Source: Aulostomus chinensis (lineage: Eukaryota; Chordata; Actinopteri; Syngnathiformes; Aulostomidae). Taken from it: a stretch of 64,000 bases of DNA. Made by a program: the position numbers and the translations under genes. Location of the stretch: the NCBI GenBank assembly GCA_037954235.1, contig JBBMOA010000014.1:21182773-21246772 (forward strand), written 5' to 3'. Below, in pieces: positions 11,940 to 23,637 of this stretch. How positions within the stretch are numbered: position 1 is the stretch's first letter; each line of letters begins with the position of its first letter. The notes under the pieces are model-generated. The model was given only the letters and a program-made list of their open reading frames with translations, made no database searches and was not told where the DNA came from.

Positions 11940-13039
11940 TAAGACGGCCCATGCAGTGGAAAACAAGCTGTCAGTCTTTCCAAGCAAATCCTGCGTATGG
12001 TGTATCAGAGCTGTATCACTGTACCAAGACAACTGCGTCAGTGTCGAACAAGTTCGTCACGTCACATCCATGAGCAGCCTCATGTTTGCTGCCACTGATT
12101 TGCGATCAGGACATTTGCAAGTTTTCTTGCTGTTTCTCAACAAACTGCTGCGAGCCTGTAGTTCACTGTCCATCCGATAGCTAATGCTAATGTCGATAGC
12201 TTTTCGTGAGGTCAGTTGAGGTGCGGGTAAAGTGTGAAAGCAGTGTGGAAAGACCTATTAGGGTGGATGCAGCAAGAAGGACATGGCTGCAGCCTAAAGC
12301 TGCATAATTCTTAACAGCCCACATCATCAGCCACCAGAGAAATGGTGAGTTTTGTCATGTGGAGGACGATAAATCAGTCTGAGTTGGATACGATTCCCAG
12401 GGATGGACTATTTTGAATTACTGAACCTGTTTTTTCTACTGGTGCATAAAAAAAAGACTCTTCACACATGGAGTGAAAGATCCTGCTGTGAAAGACACCA
12501 GAGAAACTGCACCGATCGCCTGCAACGAGGAAAAAAAAGACTCGAGGACCTCCTTTGGGACTCGTTTGCTCCTGTTCAGCCAGCACTGTCAAATAAAGCA
12601 CAAGACCATGAGATGTACAGGAAGGAGACTCCTCTCCCTCTCACCAGCAGAAATGAGAGAACAGAGTCATACCTCATGCTAGCACCTCTGGGAAAACTAT
12701 ATCTCAGTTTCTTCTAACTGAATGAACTGTCAGAGTTCCTAAAATTATATGTTCCTGTCATGACGAGTGGAAGCAGGTGGACCCGAGTGCAGATGGATGG
12801 CAGGATCTCTATATCATGATTTTCACTTAAAGAAAAACACAAAACATGGTCTCACCTGAGAAAGAGGACACATGAAACCAAACAGTCTAACTAAACCGAG
12901 CAGCTGGCAATGCATGAGTGAAACAATTTGAGTGATATTGATTTAACGAATGATGGACAGCTGATAGACGGAGAAACAGGACAGACACGTGGGGAAGGAA
13001 ACCATTCAAATGCAACAAGGCTGCCATGCTTCCAAGGAC
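11940..13039. other. Non-coding stretch
   Basis: No gene is supported. A segment near 12760-12800 (GTGGAAGCAGGTGGACCC and following) resembles sequence often repeated in fish genomes, but I cannot define its borders. Confidence 0.4.
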
Positions 13040-13440
13040 TCTTCCTTGTCCTCCGTACTCATCTTGACTTGTCTGCTGCTTTTGATAAAGTGGAAAAATA
13101 ACTGTCTTTCTTTCCGATTCAGTCGAGGAACCACTAGATCTTCACACTGGTTTGTCCCCCACCTCCCCAGCCACTTTAATCAGGTCTCATGGAGGCCATC
13201 CATGCCCATCCCCTAAGCGGTGTCCCCTAAGGCTCTGTGCTTGGGCCCTTGCTTTTCTCTCTCTACACCACACCTCATGGACATGTGATCTCCTCCCATG
13301 GTTCCTCCTGCCACTGCTATGGTAATGACACCCAACCTGGTCCAGCACATCGGTGCAGCAAACCACTGCGAGCTCACTCTAGAGAAGATGGAGCAACTCT
13401 TTCTTACTGGCTTAGGGTTGGATTGACCTCTCACAGACCC
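13040..13440 (+). pseudogene. L2/CR1-like LINE reverse transcriptase fragment
   Basis: The plus strand carries LDLSAAFDKV near 13062-13092, the conserved RT motif around the first catalytic Asp. After frame changes there is SGVP-stop-GSVLGPLLFSLYT near 13217-13265, then HCYGNDTQ, a corrupted form of the YADD catalytic box (A to G and D to N). Spacing and order match the palm domain of L2/CR1-type non-LTR retrotransposons. The in-frame stop in the GVPQGSVLGP block and the altered catalytic box show it is inactive. It is followed directly by a CT/GTCT simple repeat. The exact clade needs alignment. Confidence 0.75.
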
Positions 13441-13441
13441 C

Positions 13442-13504
13442 CATGTCCTCTCTCTCTCAGTCCGTCTCCCTCTCTCTCTGTCTGTCTGTCTCTCTGTCTC
13501 CCTC

Positions 13505-13535
<31 letters not shown>

Positions 13536-13660
13536 GTCTGTCTCTCTGGCACCCTCTCTCTCTCTCCCTCTATTTGTCTCCCTCTATCTCTGTCTGTCTC
13601 TCTTTCTGTCACCCTCTCTGTCTCCATCTCTCTCTCTCTCTCTCCCTCTCTCTCTCCGTG
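13442..13660. repeat. (CTCT/GTCT)n polypyrimidine tract
   Basis: About 220 bases of almost pure pyrimidine with interspersed G on the plus strand (CTCTCT, CTGTCTGTCTGT). Such homopurine-homopyrimidine DNA can adopt triplex structures. Long frames on both strands here (Ser-Leu or Arg-Glu rich) are artefacts. Confidence 0.95.
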
Positions 13661-14614
13661 ACAGGACAAACAGTTAAGGGAAAAGAATCTTTCCTTTCAA
13701 CACACCCTGTAATTCATAACTTATATTTCCATCTCATCACATCGATGACATCACAACAGATATTTCTGGACGGTTCTTCTCATCACAGGTCTGTTTTTAG
13801 CTCATCTTCGTCACATCTTAGTCATGAGAAAAAGCATCATTGAAAAAAATGTGTCCCAGTTTCAACAGAATTAACACGGATTGTGACTCACCAAAGGTCT
13901 TAACTGACCGAGAACACCAGCATCCGTAGCTCCACTCAGCAAAACTTGCAAGTGTATCTGCTAAATCAGATCAGCTAAATCATCAGATTTTTGGAAATCT
14001 CTGTGCTGGATTCTTTGCTTGGACTTTCTAAGCTTTGATGAGTCTGTTGAGTCGGTTGACTTTCTGTTCACTCAAAGCCTCATAAATGTTCTCCGGTCAC
14101 CATCGAGTCTACAATGGGTCCCCTTCATCACTCGGCATGCCTCTGGGCACATCTCCGGCGAAGCATTGGGTGTTTGGGGTCTTTCAACATCATACACCCT
14201 CCTCCAGGTGACCCAACCAGGGCTGATCAGACCCCGGCTTGTGTCCAGGCTACCGTGACTCCATGGCTCTCCTCTTTTGAGCCACAGCCATCTTGAGGCT
14301 CTCCCTGCCGCGTCGGTGGTACTGCGGTCTTAACATCAACAAACAATATCCTTGACATTCAGAATGTTGCATCTTGTCCATTGTTATGTCTAAAAAAACA
14401 GTCTGGAATACAACTGTTACGTCAACTAGAACAATACATCCTAATCAAAGGAAATATGTCATGACAGGCTGTTCATTTTTTGTGGTGCAGCTTCAGGAAT
14501 GTGGCAGATCAACTGAACAGACGTAAACTGGCTTGTAATCCTGAAGATTCCTTCTGTCTAGTTTTCATCTCATCCAATAGGCCTTTTAGGGTTGTTACAA
14601 CATCATTACATGGG

Positions 14615-14648
<34 letters not shown>

Positions 14649-15925
14649 CTCTGGTTCGCAGGAGTAAGCTGTGACTCAATGTAAAGTTAGTTTGCTGTTG
14701 CTCAGGCAGTACAAGAAACAATATAAGTTCTGTTACTGTCAGCAATGAGCTGAGAAAATGTCAGGGAGATTCCAAGAGTTGAAGCACCAGAACACTAGAA
14801 ACTAGACTGGCTGGCGTGTTCTAACAGGTCCTTCACCTGCGGTATCTCAGCGGTGGCTGCGCTCTACTAGTTCCGGTTCGGCTGTTCTGTATTTTCATGT
14901 TTCAACCTTTCAACTGGGATTAAATTCCACTGGTTTATTACCACTAAAGCCTACACTAGTCATACAATTGTCATTATCGTGATTATTATTGTTATCATTA
15001 TCTGTCTCTGCCTTCTTTCTCATTCCGCCAGTTGAGGCAGAGCTCCAGTGCGAGCTCACTGGCTGCTCCAGAACAACCCTGTGACGAGTGATAACGCAGA
15101 GGTTTTGGAGGTGTGGAGCGGTCACAGCAGGGGGCTGAGTGACTGGAGAGCAGGCTCATACTGGTTATGGAAGGACAGCTTGAGGTGCAGGAGTCTGGGG
15201 GGAATTAACTGTAACTGTAACCGCACAAAGACGCAAAGCTACTCCTAAAGTCATGTGACTCTGTCTATGGTGGGGCCCACTCGGAAAACCCAGATCTAAA
15301 TAATAAATGTTTTAGTCCAGGTGGTTCTAACGAAGGTTGCCAGGACTTTACCTCTGCAACAGCAAAGCTACAATCACACATTTGACCTGATTCCTCAACA
15401 ACAACAAAACATTGGTTTTAGCTGAATAATGATGGTAAATGGAGTCAATTTTATTTACAGCTATGATGTCACTTCCTCTTTCAACAGCAGCACAACTTTC
15501 CCGCCCTGTCACAGTGAGTAAGTAAGTAGGCACTTGACATAAAAAGACAAAAAAGTGAAAATTACTTAACAGGTGCAAGAAGTCAGAACTTGTGCTCAGA
15601 GTACTGCTGCCTTTGTTTCCCAGGTCCAGACGTGTAAACTACACCTGCAAAACCGCCACATCCACGCTGACCAACAGAGTACAGGATCAATCGCTCCCTT
15701 CCTTCCACCCTCCAGCAGAGGCACAACTGGGCCACTTGCCGTGCTTCAGCCAAAGGTGAAGTCTGTGTGTGCGCCTGGCCGTGCAGGTCACACACACACC
15801 TAGACGCTGCTACTACAGGTGGTTGATGTTGATGAAAAGCAAACACACAAAGTCGGATGCATGAGTTCCAAACCCCGTCGCTGGCGTCATACTACGTCAT
15901 TACTGCAGGAGGAGTAGCATGAGGT
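13661..15925. other. Non-coding stretch with a CA tract
   Basis: A (CA)n run lies at about 14615-14645. No exon or RNA gene is supported. Confidence 0.4.
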
Positions 15926-15956
<31 letters not shown>

Positions 15957-15987
15957 CGTGATCGCAGGAAAATAAAAGGGCTGAGAG

Positions 15988-16023
<36 letters not shown>

Positions 16024-16263
16024 GCATCAAACAGAAACATTGCTGTGATAAGTGCTGTAATATAAGACTGAGGCTTTTTCCACTGTAGTTCAGAGGAGAC
16101 TGCCATGCACCCCCCCCCCCCCCACACACACACACACACACAAAACACCGGCTAATTACAAGCACGAACATGGCAGACCATGCGCCTGTGTGTACGTACA
16201 TGAAGGTCTTTATATGTGTGTCAACACTGGAGAGTGTGTGAGTAATTACCCCCCCCCCTTCAA

Positions 16264-16309
<46 letters not shown>

Positions 16310-16409
16310 CACCACCACCAATAAAACAGGTCATCTACCGGCTTCATGAAAGGAGAGGGACAGCGTAATGGAGTGGTTTGAGGAACACCCACCACTTTAA
16401 TCAACCGAC

Positions 16410-16455
<46 letters not shown>

Positions 16456-16458
16456 ATG
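15926..16458. repeat. Microsatellite cluster: GTA, GT, poly-C/CA
   Basis: In 530 bases there are five simple repeats: (GTA)n at about 15926-15955, (TG)n at about 15989-16021, a C14 run joined to (CA)n at about 16110-16142, C9 then (CA)n at about 16250-16306, and (GT)n at about 16413-16454. Minus-strand frames across them are artefacts. Confidence 0.95.
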
Positions 16459-16607
16459 CGTGCGTGTGTTGGTTAGTTCACTAGTTCACCTTTTCATCCT
16501 CTGTGCCCTTCCATGCCTACTGCTGATACTTGGTGTATATGAGTTTGTCGTACATTAACAACTGGAGAGGCTTCAGGTCTCGTTTATTGTTGTACTTCAA
16601 TGGAGTC

Positions 16608-16735
16608 TATAGGGTCTAAAGGTCTAGGGTCTAATGGTCTAGGGTCTGGGGTCTAGAGTATAGGGTCTAAAGGTCTAGGGTCTAGGGTCTAGAGTCCAGT
16701 GGTCAAGGGTCTGGGGTCTATGTGTGTGGGGTCTT
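16608..16735. repeat. Degenerate GGTCTAG/GGGTCTA minisatellite
   Basis: A roughly 7-bp unit (GGGTCTA, GGTCTAA, GGTCTAG) is repeated imperfectly over about 130 bases. It resembles a telomere-like G-rich heptamer but is not the vertebrate TTAGGG repeat. Confidence 0.8.
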
Positions 16736-16939
16736 AGGGACCAAGGGTCAAGGCAGGCTGGATTCTAGGTAGCTTTGCTTCTGTCTGTATGTACCAGGCG
16801 ATCAAAGAAGTCCAAGATCAAAGATGACAAAATTTGGGCCCTGCAGTGGCTGAGATGACAGACAGAATGACTGAGATCAAAGAGACTGCAGAGGAGGTTT
16901 AGTTCTGTCACACGTCCACCCCCCAAAAATATGAACGGA

Positions 16940-17640
16940 CATGCTAATTCCATTGTTCATTGTTTATTGTTAAAAGGACCCCCATTAGTTGTCCCACAAA
17001 GTGGGACAAGCTCGTCTCCCTGGGTCCACACAAAAAGACCAAACAAAGACACAACACATTCAACACACAAGACACAAACGGTACTTGGCTCGCCAGCGAT
17101 CGCCGAGCAGCAGAGAAACATGGCAGGCGTCATCATTTACATCAGCAGAGGCTCTCCAGAACCAGTTCTTACATCCCTGGGTGGTCCATTCTGATGCAGT
17201 CACACAGCAGGGGTGTCTGTTCCCTGCTCACACGTTTCAATCATGCATCCTCAGATGATGCTTGAAAGATTCGTCACTGTTCAGCTCACGTATGTTCAGA
17301 GGATGATTATTCCCATGACTGGTGGCACGGTAAATCACTTCTCTCTTGAAAGCGTCTGATGTTGGACGCAGTGACATCATCTGATCAGAATGAACTGGTG
17401 ACCCAATTTGATTACAAAAGAAAACCGGTTGAGAAGACAAGATAACGGTCCTGAGAGATGCAGTCGTAGTAAACGCCAGCCTGTCCTCTAGGGTGAAGGG
17501 TGAGCGCTGACGCTGCACACCGAGCCTGGCAGCTCTGTTCTGGGCAGTTTGGACCTTCTTTAGTTGACCTTTAGATGCAGAGGACCACACAGGTGCACAA
17601 TAATCCAGGTGACATAAAATGCAAGATTTAGCCACCTTTA
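16940..17640 (-). mobile_element. LINE 3' end with RT C-terminal remnant
   Basis: The minus-strand frame 17635-17237 contains LDYCAPVWSSASKGQLKKVQ, then TAQNRAARL, and later FKREVIYRATS and LNSDESFKHHLR. This is the conserved C-terminal tail after the RT domain in several non-LTR retrotransposons. Sequence to the left (about 17236-16940) would be its 3' UTR. It ends near GGGTCCTTTTAACAATAAAC on the minus strand, which includes an AATAAA signal. Only the C-terminal 130 codons survive, so it is a 5'-truncated copy. The clade is not assigned. Confidence 0.75.
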
Positions 17641-17875
17641 GTCATGAAATGAGACATTATTCTTAGTATCAAAAGTTTTACATCATATTACAGAAAATAA
17701 ACATACATGCAAGGATTAAGGTTAGACAAGCCATCTAATATAATGATTCACTGTCCTGATGTGAACAAACCTCAAAGAAGAGGTCAGAAATATTCAGAAA
17801 CTAAGATCTTAACCTGGCCAGAACTTGCGTGTGAAAAAAAACTGCACGATCAGCACATCTAGCATTGCGCAGGGC

Positions 17876-17942
17876 TAGCCGTAGGGGTTAGCCACAGGTG
17901 TTAGCCACAGGTGTTAGCCACAGGTGTTAGCCACAGGTGTTA
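17876..17942. repeat. 14-bp tandem repeat, about 4-5 copies
   Basis: The unit GTTAGCCACAGGTG is repeated head to tail; the first unit is divergent (GTAGGG) and the rest are almost identical. Confidence 0.93.
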
Positions 17943-18922
17943 TCCTCGAACCTGGAGCCTGGTGACTCTATTTATTAGCATTAGTTGTGTGAGTGCTGTT
18001 TTTTTCTTGTGTGGACATTTGGACTAAAACATAGAGGGATAATCACCACCATGTGTAAACTGTTGTCAAGCTCACAGTTTACGCAAGGATTTACTGCATT
18101 CCTCACACAGTATTTCTGCATCGTACTGAGGACAAATGGCTTAAAGACTTCCAAGTGATGTGTCTTTGTCTTTCTGTGCTTCTCTTAGCAAAGAGCGTGT
18201 CCAGCTCACCTGACTAATCGACCTGGCTATGACACACACGTTACTGGAATCAGGGAGGTGAAACGGGCTGTCTGTCAACCTCACGCTCAAGTTCTCTTTT
18301 ATTTTTCTTAGTAGTTCTCCTCTGTATTCTTTAAGGTCGTTACCATGTTTAGTCAAAATCAGCTGCCAGTTTTCCAGATATCCTGCCTTTCAACCACATC
18401 TGTGGATTTGGAACCAGCTGCAAGACACGGTGGCACCAAACACCACAACATTCCCACACCTTCCTTTTCTTATTTCTCAGTAGATTAAACAAACACAGAC
18501 GCACAACTGCCCTGTGCCACAAAGACACAATCATGTGGTGCCGACAAGACACACAAGCATCCGCGCTTTCCATTTTTCCCTCAACTTAGACAAACAAAAA
18601 TGGACCAAACTGGTATTTTCCATGTCTGGTGACTTCAGTGCCCTACTACCCACCATTACCCGTGCAGGCTAAACGTTTCATGCTCCTGCCGCTGCAGCCC
18701 GGGTCTGTGAGTGCGGGAGTAGAGACATCTAGAACATTCCTAGGTCGGGGCTGGGCCAGTAGTGAAATCAACGTAGTTTGAAGTAATGGAAAATTCTGTG
18801 TGTGCATGCACATGCGTGTGTGTGTATGCGTGCGTGCATGTGTGTATGTGTGTGCACATGTGTGTATGCATGCGTGTGTGTATGTATGTGTGTATGCGTG
18901 TGTGTATGCGTGTGTGTGTATG

Positions 18923-18971
<49 letters not shown>

Positions 18972-20028
18972 CACCCAGCTGCCGTTGGTATGTTTTGAAC
19001 CAGTTCTGACTCCTGTGTTTGGACTGTAGAGGGAAAGACCACCCTGGAAAAATCCCTATTTACGACTCCCCTCTCTCCCTCTCGCCCTGCTAACCACTAG
19101 AATATTGAAGGTTTCCTAACCTGTGCCCTTGAGTTACAGTTCTGAATCCACCAAACACTCAATTAGACCTTAAATATCTGTTCCAGGGATTCCTGTGCTG
19201 TACCTCTCAAGGCGAACTGAACCACACTGAGAAAGAATTGCGCTCAGTTGAGCTTGAGCTGGCTGGGCTCTGGTTTGAGGCAGAGCTGCGCCGCAGCCAC
19301 CAACGCCAGTCCCCCCACTGCAAAACCATAACATCACATTGCACTGCAGCAGATGTGAGATAACCTGCAGCTCTCAGAACTACAGGTCCTACACCTGTCT
19401 GCCACTCACAGATCTCAAACCAGCTAAACACACATGTGAAGCTGCTCAGGCTTCCTTGCATCACGTCCAGTTATGAATCAGGGGGATGGAGAGCGTTTAT
19501 AGACAACAAAACCTTAAATAAATGAATCACCTGTTTGGGCAAAACATGTGTGCTGTCACGGTGACCATACCTGCGATGAAGGACAAACTCGAACCCTAAA
19601 TCTGTCCCTGTGAATGTGCCACGGATAGGAAATGCACCCTCGCTACTGTGTCATTAGCTGGTTGAGAGGAAATAAAATAGACGACATAGCTGCCAGGAGG
19701 TGGCAGTATAGCGAACATTAAACAGGATGGTGGCTGGAGCAAACAGAGAGTGGGCGGGGCGGAGCGATACGCTGCTGCTCCGATGACAGGATTGGTCGCC
19801 GTGGTAACAACTCAGCAGCAGGAAGCAGGAAGTGTCGTGTCTGAGAAGTACGTCCGATGCATACTATTGAGATTTACTCAAAACTGTGTCGAACTTAAGT
19901 AGACATTCTGAGTAGTAGAGTTGAGTGTGGCATTGCGGACGCCCCGATGGAGAGGGCTCGAGGAACTTCCTTTGGTTTGATGAATTGCAATTGTTGGTAG
20001 CTGGTACTGACGTTTGGAAATATCTGTG
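17943..20028. other. Non-coding stretch with a GT/GCAT tract
   Basis: Impure (GT)n with GCAT and GTAT interruptions occupies about 18795-18970 and becomes a pure GT run from about 18926. No coding feature is supported elsewhere. Confidence 0.45.
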
Positions 20029-20115
20029 AAGGCAAGGCAAGGCAAGGCAATTTTATTTGTATAGCCCGTTTTCACAAACAGTTTGTCTCAAAGGGCTTGA
20101 AGGCACTGTGAAGAC
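20029..20115. repeat. Short dispersed repeat with AAGGC lead
   Basis: A repeated AAGGC lead followed by ATTTTATTTGTATAGCCC and CTCAAAGGGCTTGAAGGCAC is a sequence arrangement seen very widely in fish genomes (LINE/SINE 3' ends in reverse). Only a short fragment is present. Confidence 0.6.
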
Positions 20116-20559
20116 GACAGTGGAAACTGCTGGTCAGTCACATGACTGAAAGATTTGCTACATCAGAGCTGATTCAGAGGTGTGAGTTCCATCATCAGGT
20201 TTATACATTTACTTAAAAAAAAAAAGGAAAATAAAACCTCAAAACCCACAGAAATGTTTATGCAAAACTGACAGTTTCCATTCCAATGGAGAACTTTAAA
20301 TTGCACATCAAAATATGTTGATGGAAACCAACTTGCTTGACCTTTGACCTCACAGGGCCCTTCACAGAATGAAACTGACAACCTTTTCACTGTTTAAGAT
20401 AACATTGTACCTTCACGTGTGGATGGTGTGTGTTGGGTAGGTGTCAACCAGAATTACCTCCATGAGATGAAGTATGATAGTAAACCACTCTTGTGGTTTG
20501 TAGACCACACATCCTGCTGCAGCCCAGCTAATTAAACCCAAGCAGGGTCGTGCACACCA

Positions 20560-20631
20560 CACACACACACTTTATCTCAGAAATGTATGCAGAAATTTGC
20601 ACAGTAATACTCTCTCTCTCTCTTTCTCACA

Positions 20632-20672
<41 letters not shown>

Positions 20673-20732
20673 TTTTCCTCAGAAATGTATGCAGAAATTT
20701 GCACAGTAATACTCTCTCTTTCTCACACTCGC

Positions 20733-20770
<38 letters not shown>

Positions 20771-20876
20771 TTTTCCTCAGAAATGTATGCAGAAATTTGC
20801 ACAGTAATACTCTCTCTCTCTCTCTTTCTCACACTCGCTCTCTCTCTCTCACACATACACACACACACACACACAC
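20560..20876. repeat. About 100-bp compound repeat, three copies
   Basis: Each copy has AGAAATGTATGCAGAAATTT, GCACAGTAATACTCTC, a CT-rich tract with CACACTCGCTCTC, and a CA tract. The single-copy cores begin at about 20579, 20680 and 20778. The unique core of each unit is identical, while the CT and CA tracts vary in length. Confidence 0.93.
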
Positions 20877-21393
20877 AATGGCTTCCATTCTTCTAAATCA
20901 GAATTCTTCAGGTGAAGCATGAAAATACGTTGTGAAGTCAGCAGGCCTGAGTGTGACAAACAACCACAAGCTCACCACCTGTCAAAATGAAAAACCCAGC
21001 TTTTCCACAAACTCCGGAAACAAAGACTTTCAAGCCTCCGTCTGAAATCATCAGCAGCAACCGTCACCTTGCAGCAGCAGCACCACCAGGTCTGTTGACT
21101 CAAGCTTGTTTCTGCCTCCGCTCATGAGCAGCAGGAGGAGGAGCTGGGGGTGCAGCTCCACTCCAGCCTCTAATTTCTCACCGCTGTGAGGTGCCTGTGG
21201 TTCTCCTGCTTCAGATCACCTGTCAATCAAACAATTGTGACATTTATTGCCTTGGTTGATGATTATGAGGATTTTATATTTATTTATTCAGCCATCAGTG
21301 TTTTGGATCAACGTCAATTTGCTCCCCAGAAGGTCAACCCAGCTGTTGCACGAGTGACGATGATGTTCCTCCCATCTTCTTATCATGAGATGA

Positions 21394-21560
21394 TAGTCAA
21401 GTCAAGTCAGGTTTATTTGTGTGGCCCTAAACCCCAACCAAAGTTCTGTCCTGACTCTTTCCAAGTAGAGCAGGTCCAGCACCTCCCTCCTTCAATGAAC
21501 CTCCACCCAACAATTCTCCATCAGCAAGCACATCCTGCAACAGCAGCCACCAGAACCTTC
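21394..21560 (-). repeat. Dispersed repeat, probable 3' end of an L2-like LINE
   Basis: The segment begins AGTCAAGTCAGGTTTATTTG and contains AGTAGAGCAGGTCCAGCACC and CTCCCTCCTTCAATGAAC, then AAGCACATCC and CCAGAACCTTCC. The last blocks match the right end of the 28-bp minisatellite and its flank at 40880-40960, so both loci belong to one family. The orientation (minus) is inferred from the larger copy. Confidence 0.6.
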
Positions 21561-21882
21561 CTCTGAAAGCAGATGGCGTTTGTTCCATCAAGCTGTTGAC
21601 TGTCAGCCAGTAAAATGCAGGATGTTGAAGAATGTAAATCAAAGGCTGTTTTTATGAACAATGTAAAACCTCCAATCTGAGACAACAAGTCATTAACGAG
21701 TTTCCCTCACACTTTGCACTCAAGTTGATCACCTGGTCCTCCTGGTCCACCTGCGCCATGAGCTGCGCTGCAGAAATGAGCACATGTTTGGCAGCAGTGA
21801 GCGCATCCACATGCGGGTGGGCTTTAAAAGTTGTTTATATGGGAAAAGACTGCACCTTGTGAGGGACCTTTAATACATATAC

Positions 21883-21943
<61 letters not shown>

Positions 21944-23154
21944 TGTGGTAGACGTGAAATATGTGTGTGAAAGTGATTTGTGATCATAACTGCAATTTCC
22001 TCTGAAAGGGAACTTTCCCCTTCAATATTGGTGATACTGCACCAAGGCAGATTATCTGTGTTATTTCAAGGTCCAACAGAAACTGACTGAACCTGATCTG
22101 TCACTCATCATATCTCAGTGTTGGACCGTGGACCTGCGTTTTGGACACAAGTGGACAAGAAACACAGGAAGCCTCTCACTGACCATTTTCTTCCTCACTT
22201 CTACTGTTCTTGGTCTTACTGAATTGGGCAAAGACAAGTTTGTACCCCACCATCCTAGAGCTGCTCCTCTGCCTGCACCCGGTGCTGCCAGACTTGACTT
22301 TGACTGGATCTCTTTGGTCCGGGACAAAGAGTTTTATTGGTTCCGACCTGTGTTTCAGGCTCTGGTGAAACATATGCAGTGATACAGGCTTGTAGAAAGC
22401 AGAAGGCATGAGTGACGGTCAGAGACGCCAGAAGAATCCGGCAGAGGAATGCTCCGGTCCCTGTGGTTAGGGAACCTTGGTATTCTGGGTCTGAAAATGC
22501 TGGAGTGCACTAAGGGCAGAGTTGGTACAACAGGGAGTTCAAAGCGGGAGTAGAGTGGAGAACCTGCTTTGCAGCCAGGATAGACTATTTGGACAGCTGG
22601 CACAGTTTAAGGAGACATGTTAGAGTGTGACTGAGTTTGTGGTTAAGAGTTGTGCATGGAAATCCTGTGGGCCCAGCAATCTCTGTCTGTCTCTGTCTTG
22701 ATCGGCGTCTGTCTGATACCTCCTCACTCGGTCTTGGAATTCCTGTTCTTTCTCCCCCCTCTTGTCCTCTTTTTCTTTCCTTTCTATACACTCTTTTTTC
22801 CCACAATGTCAGCTCTACATTATAAGCACTCATTCTACAATTCTTCTTGTCCCTCAATAAAAAGGGAGACTGGGTTTCTGGCAGGCTATCCCGATGGCAA
22901 TCCTGTGGCTTTGGCATCCTCCGAAAGAGAGGGAAAGAAAGGGTGGAAGAGAAGGAGTGAGAGCGAGCAGGAGGAAGAGGGAGAGAGATCGTCTAGGATG
23001 TAAGAGTTTACCCAAATGCTTCCAACTGAGGTTCAGCTCCAGAAAATTTCAACTCAACCTTGTAATCTCCTCTTCTAACTGCCCCTGGACGCTCTGCCCT
23101 GCTGCTCTCCAGCTCCCCCAGTCCTACTGGTACAATTAAAACCAGGCTCAGAGT

Positions 23155-23157
<3 letters not shown>
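21561..23157. other. Non-coding stretch with a GT tract
   Basis: A long (GT)n run lies at about 21889-21941. Short frames at 22115-22917 lack motifs. Nothing else is supported. Confidence 0.4.
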
Positions 23158-23232
<75 letters not shown>

Positions 23233-23263
23233 GTGTGTGCGCGCGTGCGCGCATGCGCGCGCA
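23158..23263. repeat. (GT)n followed by GC-alternating tract, Z-DNA-prone
   Basis: About 80 bases of GT repeat run into GCGCGCGTGCGCGCATGCGC and a further GCGCGCAT. The whole 105 bases are almost perfectly alternating purine and pyrimidine. Confidence 0.95.
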
Positions 23264-23637
23264 TCTGAGGGAGACTCCTGTGGTTTCAGGATCAGACAAC
23301 TGGTCTGGACGTGGTTATTGATTGCAGCATCACAACAACAGGCCTTTGACTACAAGTGCACAGACCCCTGCTGGGGCCCAAACGGTCCAGTCTCAGCTGA
23401 GCTCTGATTCTTGGGATCTGTATGAACTCTTCATATTATCTTTGATGAATTCTAAACATAAAGGTTGATCAAATATTCCTGACAACGTGTATGCTCATTC
23501 TTAGTGGTACCACACTTTTCCAGTATTAGTATCAGAACAACTGTTGTACTACCATCATGTCCCAGCAACAGTGCTACGTCTGGGAAATATTCACCTCCAC
23601 CAATACACCAAATCAACTCCCGTCACTCAACATGTAC

